Assembly (NCBI GenBank): GCA_037893225.1
Contig: JAZGUH010000722.1
Span: 124,001-188,000 of the forward strand
Direction: 5' to 3'
DNA from: Hippasteria phrygiana
Taxonomy: Eukaryota > Echinodermata > Asteroidea > Valvatida > Goniasteridae
Length of the DNA: 64,000 nucleotides
Positions 35,501-47,728 of this stretch are shown piece after piece. A program made the translations under genes and the position numbers. Position 1 is the stretch's first letter, and every line of letters begins with the position of its first letter. The notes under the pieces were generated by a model, which worked only from the letters and a program-made list of their open reading frames with translations, did no database searches and was not told the origin of the DNA.

Positions 35501-38500
35501 TAACAAGCAGGGCGGGGGGATTGGTTGGTGGTTTAAAACGTTTAGAGTAAAAGCAAGAAAAAGGAAAATAAAAGAAAAAACAACGGCAAAATAACAAAAA
35601 CAGGACATTTTCTTTAAAAAAAGAAATTACGACTTTTGACTAGTGCCTCCCTAAAAAAATACTGACAAATTGGGAAACCGCCAATTAAGCTCAGTTGGTA
35701 AACCGCAGGTACGGTAACCCGTCGGTCGCAGGTTCAAATCCCGCTCCTGACAGTTTCTTTGTTCACTTTGAAAACGTATCAAAATTATCTAGTCGGTTTC
35801 TAGTGTGGTTTGTTCGTTAAAACACTACTTTATAGTATGTGTCCTATTTTCTTTTTTTAAGTTGAATCTGGAATCTCACAGACGATAAAGCTCCTCCCCG
35901 GCTCGAAGCACTCGGCTATGTTCGGGTCCAACGCGACCTTTACCTGCGTGGTGCCGGCCGAACTCGACCCCGATGCGAGAATCAAATGGCAGTTCAACGA
36001 TGTAATGCTGACCAAGTGCGTCTTCCAGAATCTAACCAATGTAAACCTAGGAGAAGGGCATTATGGTAAGGGATGCAGCGTGACCATCGATCCGGTGGAG
36101 GTGACGTCACAAGGCCGGTACAGGTGCAACATATTTGATGGGTTTCTCTTTCTTTACGACGTGTTGGACTTAACTGTTCTCGGTGAGTACTGCCTTGGCT
36201 TTCATACAGACCTTTTTTACGTGTCGTCATGGACCGCATAGCCTAAGTGAGGTGCTTAATCTAGTAAACCAGTCAAGCGAGCCGCTTGCGTGCACTGTTA
36301 AAAATTACGTTGTGGTACAACGATTTACAGAGTTTCTTTCTGTATAACCACATAGAAACTCTGTTACAAACATTGTGTTTTGTTTTACAAGGAATTCCTT
36401 GTATATCAACAACTGCGCAATTGTAAACTGTACAAAGCTCCCTTTTTGACTTGTTCAACATGAATCTCATTATGCGGCAGCTGACCAATCAGAATTGAGG
36501 AAATTTGTGTGCGCAAAAATTGTCAAATTGCTGTTTTTTAGTCCAAAAACACACTTTCTTGATCATAATAGGTAATTTGTCACTCAATTCATGTACAGAA
36601 TTACTTTTATCCTAAGATTAATTATTACATCCCCGTTCATGTTCAAAATATCGAAACGGTTGATGGCGAACCATGACTTTTATAATGGCTCGACCGAATG
36701 AATATAGAACCAAACTGCGCTATGCTATCATGTGTATGTAATAGTATGTTTGGGCGCATGTACACTGTAGTATTATGTATAGGAATATGTATTACGTAGG
36801 ATTGTACAACGATCACGCTGTTTGTACAAATATTGTAAAAGTGATAAAGCGTTTACCAAGGTTCGCTGTGTATATACAATGCAGTGACTATTACACTGTT
36901 ATTTTACAACGAAAATGTCTGTTGAGGTACAACAAAAACTTACGTAGATCTACTGTCCACAAAAGTAGCCCTTGTGGTGCCAATTGACATACGAAACCCA
37001 CTGTAAATATACAGCAAAATTTCCAACAGTGTGCGTGCACGTGGTTTAACCTGCCATGCACTACAATCGCACCAAGGCGGTCCACACGTGGTGGTTTTGT
37101 TTACATTTTACATCTGGTCACGTGGGTGAAAAAGGTCTATACACACTCCGTTTCTCATTGCCCTCCTGATTTGTCTTGTCTTGCTGGCCCCGCCCATTTG
37201 TTACTCATCTTCTAAGACACAGTGCTGCCCTTTTGTGCCCTTACCGTTTCTCTATTTTGACTTAGTGCCTTCATGTTTTTGTGTTTCACCGTGTCATCCT
37301 CATTCTTTTTTTCTTTCCCTGCCCCGTTGTTTTGTCAAAGTAACTTTTTCATTTCCAGCACTTCTGCGAGCTTTGCCTTGTAACTTATTTTGGGACATGT
37401 TAGTGGCGCATCCAGGATTTGTATCCGGGGTGGGGAGGGAACGGGGACTGCGGCTGGGGAATTTTAAAAATTGTCTGAAAAGGTGGTTCAAAATAGTTTG
37501 TAAAGTGTGAGGAACTTAGTACCAGTTATGAAGTGGTTGCGCTTTCACTATTTATTGTAAAGATTAGCTGCATATCGCCAAGAGGGGCAAATTTCCTTCA
37601 TATTTAACCTAGTACATGTATTCTCTTTCTCTCAGTTTCATCTCAAATCAAAGCTTGGGTTTGAGACACCAGTTCGAAAACGCAGAACTGGGGCCAAATT
37701 CAGACCTGCTGAAGCCTAGGTCACATCGTCACGACGATAGCCCACGATTCACAACATCCGGGTGATTCGTGGACATACTCGTAGCGGCATCTTGGTGAAC
37801 CCTGATGAATCGATATACTTACAGAGGTCGTCGATATTCGTAGTGTCTTCGTAGAGAGACCGTGATTACTCGTAGGAGGGTGCAATAGGGGAACTTTTCT
37901 CCCGATTCACCCTGATTAAAACTGCTACGACTAATTGGGGGCTGTGGTCGCAAACACAACATTTAAGCACAACATTTAAGCACAAAAAAGTATTTCTTAG
38001 TAAAATCAAGTCACGACCAAAACTCCATGTGATGTACATTACTTGTGACTGATATTTAGCTGTTTGCTTAGTATAACAATCACATGGAGTTTTGGCTGGT
38101 AACATGATTTTACTAACTTAGCAAGTTGTTTTTTATGGTTGAGCCAATGTTGTGCTTAAGCAGCTCTGTAAAATTAGCCTCTGTTTTAATCGCCCTTTGA
38201 ATATTGCTATGTTGACCGCTAAAGTATAACAAATAAGACAATTTGCTTGTAATTCTTTGCTTTCTGATATCAGTTCCGAGTCCCACCATGACCATGACGG
38301 ATCTCTCGAATAGAAATCTACTTGACAGCCGTTCCAATCCAATCTGCGTGTTCCCCGACACAGAGCCAACCTTCAAATGTACAGTTCATGGAATCAAGCC
38401 AGGGGCTACGTTGAGTCTGGCGTGGATTGCGGGTGATGTGAAGGAAGCGGGAACTTCGCTAGAGGAGACTACAAGATCAGGTGGATTGGTCGACGTGAGC

Positions 38501-41500
38501 AGCAGGTATGGTGCGGCGTACTTGCGAAACGGCGAGCGTGAGACAAACTTGACATGCCAAGCTACAGCTCCCCAGATTGAAGAGCTTGAAATCACAGTAC
38601 GGCTGAAGTTATGCTCCAGTAAGTATTTTCAAAAGACATGAAATTGTTATAAAGTATAAACATCCCCTATTTATCCAATGGTGTGCACTCAAACAAAGAC
38701 GGGGTTCCGTTTAGTGGCTTATACGGGGGAGGGGGCAGAGGGTAACACTCTTGCCCATCCCCAGCGATACTTTGCAACCTTTCATTTTTTTTTTACTAAA
38801 AGTGTCACAATTCATAACTGGTATTAACCACCCGACCCGCAAAAATTGGACAAACAAAAACCTGGAGCCATTTCTCTCCGCAGTGTTACCTCTACCCCCT
38901 CTCACCCCTCGAACTCAAAACAGGATACGCTACTGATAGCATTGTTCCCAATTTGTGAGTACCACACATCTTTCTACGCTATAAATTCATATTTCTTAGC
39001 TTCCTTTCTCTTCCCCTTCTTTGTATTGCCCTCACCTGTAGTGGTATTTTCTATGGCCATGTGTTTGGGGACCTTTTAAAAATTGAAAGGTTCCTACAAC
39101 ACGTTCCTTCACGGGAAGGTTGTAGGATAAATGGGCCCACACATGGCTGTTGAGTTTGGTCGGACTTGAGATTACATGGAAAATGCCGCTCAACGAAGGA
39201 GTAATTATTTAACATGAAAATGAATTAGACTGCTGCAAACTGCTGGCTGACTGACTGACTGAATGGACCTGAAATATACAAATCAAAAAATTAGCTGGCC
39301 TGACGTTTCAAACTTAAGCAAGTTATTTCTCAAAGGCAAATGACAGAGTACAAAAAACAAACACTTAGGGAACACACATGCATGAGGGGGTGGGTGGAGA
39401 AACACAAAAGAGGGATGCAAAGGAGCATGGCAGTGGGTTAACATAAAAGGGAGGGAAAAGGACAGCCAGTAAGAAATGACATTAGAGGTGTTGCAAGTAA
39501 TGTTGCCATTGGTTCTGTGAGTAGTGCCAGATGAATGGCCAGAAAAGGAGTCAGACTCCTGCATGTGAGTCTGGCAAACAACACACCTGGAATCGCACTT
39601 AAAAGTACCATGCTGTATGGGAGGGGGACCTCGGCTCGAACAATCAGGTCTCGTAGATTGCGGGGGCGCCTATAAGCCAATACTGGGTTGTCAGGGGCGG
39701 CACGGGCAAGGCGATCTGAAGTATGAAGGATATGAAGGTTGTCATTAGTTATTTTACGAAGAGGAGGGAGACTAGGATGAAAAGTGGAGACCAAGGGAAT
39801 CTTGGGGTCGGCATTAGTGCTGGGCGTCTTTTCCTTGAGAGCCAAATCTCTGGTGATAGATTTGGCTCTGGCGACAGCACGTTGAACTTGGCGGAAGCTG
39901 TGGCCCCTTACAACCAAGTTATTCTTCAGTACCTGTACACGATGGGAAAAGTCAGAATTATTAGTGATTATTTAATTAGGAAAAGTTACAGTCCAAAACT
40001 GACACCTGGGTCTCCGGATGGTTCAGCCTTGAATTGGAGATAGAAACCACATTATGCTTTCCCAAAGCAGATCAAAGCAACTTAAAACTCTTTCACAGAA
40101 TAAAAAAAAAAAAAAAACAAAGACATGCTGCCACAAACATTATTATAAGGTGGCACTTCAACCGACCATTATGTACGTGACCTCTCGTTACTTGTTCGAG
40201 TTGTGATTGTTCTGTTAGATTTTTCCTTAACTGATGGAACGCTGTTTTGTTTATTTTCAGTATAAAGTTGCTAGTTTTTACTTCCTCAATGGAATGTTTC
40301 CTTTTGCGTGAGAACATTTTGTTTCATGAAGATGACGATCGAAATACTGATTTATTGTTTAATGACCCATCTGCTCCGGTTTTAGGGCGCTTGAAAACAC
40401 GAGTATTATGATACAAATGAGATTATTAATAAGGTTCACGCACATTGCCCTATTTATTTTTTCACGTTATCTATTCAACCTGTATTCTATACCTGGTACG
40501 CAGGAAAGTGAATGGTTTTACATTACCAACAAATTTATAACTTTATACTTAAGAAAAAATAAAGGTGCACAAAAGTGTATTTAAAGTGGGAAAACTGCTT
40601 CATGAAGAATTGTTCACTATTTATTTGCATCATGCCAGTTGCCCCAAAATGCTAAATTGCTCATGAAATCTGACACATTTTGCAGATACTTATCTAACCG
40701 GCTTTAAATGTTTCCTGGGAAAAACAATTGACGTCACCTTTTTGAAGAAATTCAGGTTTAAAAAAATTGGGCTACCCCTTTTCGATGTTCAATAAGCACC
40801 CCCCCCCCCCCCCCCCACAAACACACACACCCAGTCATGTATATGGTGTAAATCGAGGACCTCCCATTGTTCCTCTTTTGTTTATACTTTAACTTTTCCC
40901 GTAAGGCCTCCCATATGTTTTGTACACGATTTTCAATCGTGGACCTTGACTCAATCGTGGACCCTATTGTCCTATTTGTTAAAGGTCCACGGTTTAAATA
41001 GCTACACAAACTCACACCCACACCCACACACACAAGCGTTTTCATATACTTATGAGGACCATGAATGGAGCACTTCTTTTGTTCCCTTTGTTTGTTTGTA
41101 CTTTTTCCGAACAGCTCCCATAAGGTTTGTACACGAAATTCTCCCGAGGACTCTGCCTAAGTCGTCGGTGTCATTGTTATCTCTAATCCCCCATTGTCCC
41201 AAGTCCTCTCTCGTATAGCATAACCCACTCACACAAGTGTGTGAACGCCTGCAATCGGAGACCTACTATTGTCCCTCTTTTGTTTGTACTTTAACTTTTT
41301 GGCAAGGGCCCTCATTGGTTTCAAACGGGACATTTCTCAATCTGGAACCCTATTGTCCTCTTTTGTTAAAGGTCCCCTATTAAATGCAGAATTAGAAACA
41401 AACTCGCTCACAAAACCTTGAATTGCCGCTGTTGTGAATATGTGGTGTTCAAAGTATTCAGCGCAAGATTTAAGTAGATCATTTCGCTTCGGATCGATAA

Positions 41501-44500
41501 ATTTTGTTTTAATTGCTAACTGTTTTCTTTCTTAAATTTTCTTTCCAGATGTGTATCGTTGTGTAAATCGCACCTACAATAACTGCGATGTGAACGCCGA
41601 GTGTGTGAATACGCCGACTGGTCCAAGCTGCACTTGCAACGACGGCTTCGTTGGAAATGGGACAAGTTGCTATGGTAACCAATTTGTTTTTTTTTAATGA
41701 CTACAAAGTAGTAGACACCCCAACCATATTGATGATTCTAACCCTTCAACTGGATACATGCTTTTCAGATATCAATGAGTGTGAAGACGAATCTAAGGAC
41801 ATCTGTGAAGCCAACGCTGAATGTAGAAACATCTTGGGTAGTTTCATCTGTGTATGCAGTGACGGTTACATTGTAAATGGGACAACAGGTGACTGCACAG
41901 GTGAAGCTTCCTGCTACCCATTGTTTGACTTATACGTTATTCGAACTAGATTTTTAGCTTTAACCTTTCATTTGTTTCACAAAAGATGCATTCATATACG
42001 AATGACAAAAATATTAAATGGGGAAAGTCGACCAATATATTTTTTGCTTGATATCTTAGGGAGAAAGAACCACCCTTTACCAGACGATACTCTCAACGGC
42101 GACACCTCTTCCGTCAATCTTGGTCTGATAGCAGCAGTCAGCGGGCTTAGTTTCCTGCTAGTAACTGCGTTGGTCGTGGCTGTTCTGTTCAATGCCAGAT
42201 CCAAGCGGCATCCTGGACCGCGGCAAGGCACCGAGGAGAACGACCAACCAGAGGAGACGGAACGGGCATTGGTAATGACCCAAGCAGTTTACTGCTGGTG
42301 TCACGTTCTCAGTTACCCGGTGTACCCAGTTTTCCGTTGAACCGTAACAAATGCATACGTGCAGTGATGCATTTGTTACGGTCCAATAGCGTGAAATAGT
42401 GTCCTGGAAAACTGGGCACACACCGGACCGAGCATTATTGACACCAAGTCAAAAATCGCTTTGAACTCAAATATGAGGCAATTTAAAAGCAAATAGAAAA
42501 CCTAAACAAAATAAATACAATTTAGTTCATATCATCAGTAACCCTAAACACTTACATAAATATTGAAAGTGGGAACTTCGGGGAGGAGGGGGAGGGGCAA
42601 TCCCACGACCTCTCCCACTCCCTTAATAAAGCGCACCAGTGATACATAATTTATCCCTTGAAGGATGATGTCCTTTTCAGGACAACTACCTTAAAATCTC
42701 TAAGTCCTACAACTCCATAAACACAAAAGCTAATCACCAAATGTGACTGAATCGCACTAAGCTCCTATACAACGACGCGAGTGATAGTAGGACCATCTCT
42801 GTTTGTTATGCTGCATTAAATGCTGTAAAGTCAGTCGTTTTGCATGATTGTTTATTTGTATCGAATCAGAATTTAGCTGAATACGAATCAAGAATTACGA
42901 CGGAAGACATGGCAGTCACGGGCTTCCAAAACACTAGGCTTCCACCATTGGCTGCCTGTTGGAACATTCTGTGGGCAAACCTCATCATTGATGACCAAGT
43001 ACTCGGCAGTGGAAACTTTGGCGAGGTTCGATCCGGTGCTGTGAGAATTGATGGAGAATTGAACTGTTCGGCAATCAAAATGTTAAAAGGTGACACAGAA
43101 AGTAGATTTTGAAGTCATTATCTTGGTTTTGTAGATGTTACTAAACGAAAGGGGGAACAGGTGGTATCCGTGTGTAACCATGCGGTGATGGGGATATTGA
43201 AAAAATTGATCCCTTAAAGGACAAAACAGCGGGCGTTTACGAAGAAAATGCACGAGATAGTTTTTTTTTTTTTTTGAAAAATAGATTTGAATTTTATTGT
43301 GTACATTTTTCAATCAATCAATACTTTAAAAATGACAAATAAATTAAGATTTTTGTATATATTTATTTTTTTGTGGTCAATTGATAAACGGAGTTTATAT
43401 GCCAATTTATGATAAATTGACAATAGAGAAATACTCCGTCATTTATCCATCGAATGCATCTATCAATTTACCAAGTGTGTAAAAAGATATAAACGGTACA
43501 AACGGCATAAAATGATGGCATAAAACGACAGTCAACGACTAGATGCAAGGATGACTGCAATGAATAAAATAAATGAAACTAATATAGTAAACATAATAAA
43601 CTGATAATTATTTGATACATAAATATAATAGATAAACATTAAATTATAAAATCAGGAACTTACTAGAATTATCCAAGCGGGTGTAATTCTGCAGCACTAC
43701 GGCTCATGCACAAGAGTTGGAGTTTCTCACCAGTACACTCGGTGGCAGCCAGCAAAGAAAAACTGGCCTCCACCCCAAAACTACCCCTTATATGTGGTGC
43801 TTTAACACAAATACAAAAGGTACTTATGTAAGGTTATTTAAGACATGCCACACAGTCCAACTGCTGCCCAGTTGATTGTTCCCAGAAATAATAAAATGCC
43901 ATACCGAAGGACAATCCTCAGGCAACAATCAAACAGAAGGCAGCAGTATGAACTATGTGGCCTATTGTCACAAGTATAAAGAAATGAGAAGTAGGTGACC
44001 GACCATACGGTCTGGTCACACGTGGTTCATGCTTTAAAATGACAAAATACGAAGTATTCGTGTCTGGCATTTTCCTGAATAGTAGACATTCCGTGTATTA
44101 TTTTCTTATCTTTTGTACTGTTTCGTCTTAATGTAGGTCACGCATCTGCAAGTGACAGGGAGGATTTCCTTGACGAATTCCGGACAATGGCATCGATCGG
44201 CCACCATCCAAATATCGTGTCGCTGCTGGGCGCTTGCCAGCATCAAGGTATGCTTATTCGATTTTAACTGATGAGGCAAAAACCTCTCATTCACAGCTGT
44301 TTCAGTCGTAATATCTAACAGCCCAAAAATGAAAGCAAACTTGACAATGTAGGCATTCCAAGCATTGGACAGTTGGCAGTTTGAACTTTGACATAGGTTT
44401 GATTGCTTGTACATGCTGACACATCCATCTTTTAAATGCATGTGGGGAAATATTTCGCGATGACGCTCGGACAACTCAGTTGGAAAAACGACAAACTAAC

Positions 44501-47500
44501 TCTCAGGCGAATCCAGAAATACCAAAAACTTGCCTAGAAGTGGAACAAGTGGCAGTGTTACAGTGGGATAATGATAAAAACGCATGCTCATATCAGACGA
44601 TTTTGTTTTGATTTTCTTGTAATTAGATATCCTATATGTTGCGTTGGAGTATCTTCCCCATGGTGACCTGCGCAGCTATCTACGGACGGCTCGCTCACAG
44701 TCAGACTCAGATGAGGATGCCTTGTCTTCAGACCAGCTGGTCAAGTTTGCTCTGGATGTTGCCAAGGGAATGGAACATCTTGCTTTGTCTGGGGTAGGTA
44801 ATAGAGCCTGAAAGTAAAAGGTCAGGCGGAGGGCTTCCGAAGACCTCGCGCGGCCCGCCTATGAGCAATTTACACTGGGTTGCCCTTTTTCTTGTTTTTT
44901 GGCATAATGATTTCTAACCGTAACCACCCCAAGAAATGTTTACGCTGGAACTTTGTCTCAGGATTCTTTAAGTAAAAGTGCGGGAAAATATTTGGCGATG
45001 GGTAAACATCGAATTTTATTTACGAGCTTTCACATCCGGTATTTTTGTTCCCAGGTCTCCTTGATCGTTTACGCTTCTGTTCACATCGCGTACATGCGTG
45101 AGAACGAAACTTGCAAATGATACCTGACTACAGCCGATGGGTTCTGAATTAAGCCGGGCTGGCTTAAGTGTCTCGTTACAGCCTCACTCACCGTCTTATA
45201 AGCGGTCACGTTATATTATTTTTTCGAAAATGCTAATGCGTCCTGTACGTTTATTCAAAATATTTTAGCCAAAAAGAAAATGTTATTCTTCTATTTAACT
45301 TTCAGTTTTTACCTGATGATTGCCACACAATTATTTTATACATTTTTATCTTTGTATACGAGTGCACCGAGTTTCACTAGTCCGTATGTGTTTTAGATTT
45401 TCGGAAGTGAGAGGTAAATTTGTTGGCACGATATTTCTCTTTCACATCAGGCGATTTATCAGTTTCCATAAATTAATGTGCTAGTAATAATTTTACAAAG
45501 GTTTTAGCAGGGGTGATTTTCTTAAGAAATCAAAATACCAAAAATAATTGCAAATTTTACAATTTTTACACGTTAATTTTCCTATTTAAGGTCTCCGGAT
45601 GCGCGTCATCAGGGGTGAACTTTCAGGCTCTAATAAATCGGAAACGACAATTCCATAGCTTTGTAGTAGATTAGTAGCCAGTATATAACTATTTAAGTCG
45701 GTTTTTCATTGATTTTTGACATCAAACACTAATCATTGAGCAAAACAAAGCAAAGTGACATGAAAACTTGAAGTTCAAGACGTATGTGACCCTGGTAAAT
45801 GTTGGCTGATTTGTTCTGAGAAATTGTCAAATGGTTGAGGAAGATTATTATGTCTCCTACCACCAAATGAATGACGCTCAGAGGTGAAATTCTAATATGA
45901 CATTAACAAATGTTTTTTTTTTACTAATTAGTATATACGCTTGATTGTTAAACTACTCTTGTGACGTCACTCTATTGATTCTTTTTCAAGAATGTACAGT
46001 TAACTTAATTCAATTAATTCATCTTATACCTCAAAGTATTAGTAAGAATGGACACTTTTTGTTCCCTTGAAATCTTGACAATGGGTGTGAAAGGGACGTA
46101 GTTTAAGTCGGATAAACGACTCAAAAGGTGGACATTCTTTGATTGGAATGGGCTCGGACGCTTCCCGTCCTCGCCCATTACAATCAAAGAATGTCCACTC
46201 GTCGTTTCTCCTTAACAAACCCAAACGGTTGCTTTAACATGCGGCACTTTTCCCGCCCGTCCATTCACAGGGACAAATTGTAAGGCTTGGAATTCATGTG
46301 ATTCAGTGTGGTTAAGAACATCCTGGTATGTGATGGGATATGCAATGCATCACATTGTATTTAATATTTAAAAGGTAATTGCATTTCTTAAAGGAAAAAG
46401 TGTTAGGTGCAGTTGATTCTTTGTAAAAAGGATGGAATAGAGATTATTCCCAACTTCAGCTTCATACTGAAAAAGCAAACAAACGCAGACACACAAGCAG
46501 TAGAGATAATGTCCATTCACGTTTTGCGCAAAATGATTAAAATACATTAGTGTCTTTCCTATTATAGGTCATTCACCGCGACTTGGCAGCAAGGAATATC
46601 CTACTTGGTGAAGGGTTGGTTGCTAAAGTTTCTGACTTTGGCCTGTCCAGAGGAGAGGACATCTACGTGCAGACCTCAAGGGTAACTCTGTATTTAATTT
46701 TGATAGTGCGAGATACATACAAAATTGGAAGTCTAAAACCTCTGGAAAAACGGGAGAAAATGAAAACAGCTTGAAAAGTACTCCATTGTTTCACCCTCGG
46801 TGCTCATTACGTATGACGCTGTCTAAGGTTGGATAAAAAATGTACCTCTGTATATCTCTTTTATCAACAGAGACGTGTACCCTTGCGGTGGTTGGCTATT
46901 GAGTCGGTGAGGGACCACATGTACAGCAGCCAAAGCGACGTGTAAGTCAGCTGTTCCATTCAGAGTTTATGTGTACAAAATATGATTAGTGCTTTCTGTT
47001 TGGGGTTTTACATAATGGCAAGAGTGACGTAGTGGTGGTCGGGGTATTGTCAGAATTTGTCTTGTACAACCTATTGAACTTCATCTCTCATGAAACATTT
47101 CTCGCCACGCGCCTAATTTACAGGCAGAAAATCGATATTTGATTTCTGAAAACTGACAAGGACATAAACTTCTGCATATGAATACAAACCTGGACTCATA
47201 TCTATTGCTGCAGTATTTTAAACATTTGATTTAGCCTTAAAACAGCGAATTTCATGGCTAATATTTTCTCTAATTCTAATTTAATTCTACATTGCTGCAG
47301 GTGGTCGTTTGGAATTCTCATGTGGGAAATAGCCACTCTAGGTAAGGTGAACATTTTTGCCTTTAATGGTGTACGTTTATCTTAGACGTATATTCTACTC
47401 TGTTAATTTTTTAAACTCATTCCCAAAAAGCAAATGTTAGCGCAAAATCTAATACAAAAAAAACAAATTCCGGAAACCGGTCGGGTTAAAGTGTCACTTT

Positions 47501-47680
47501 CAGGTGATATTAAAAAAAATATATAATATTTCTCAAACACAATTAGTGCACAAAGAACTATATTTCGGGCTCTAAATGTCCAGAGTTAGGAAAGTATTAC
47601 AATAACATTCCCCTTCGACGGCTTGAAGCGACCATAGCTAACATCGTAAATACAGAATAAATTAACTACCATAAGACTTG

Positions 47681-47728
<48 letters not shown>

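Noticed and set aside
35681..35755. Functional tRNA gene
   Set aside because: Same reason: no closed acceptor stem, family tail follows directly.
37690..37935. Element with cctaggtcacatcgtcacga start
   Set aside because: Only one end with element character was found; no inverted partner or target duplication.
41651..42340. Single long frame of 229 codons through the EGF2 and membrane exons
   Set aside because: It reads through three introns; the splice-supported exons 41769-41900 and 42060-42271 explain the conserved parts.
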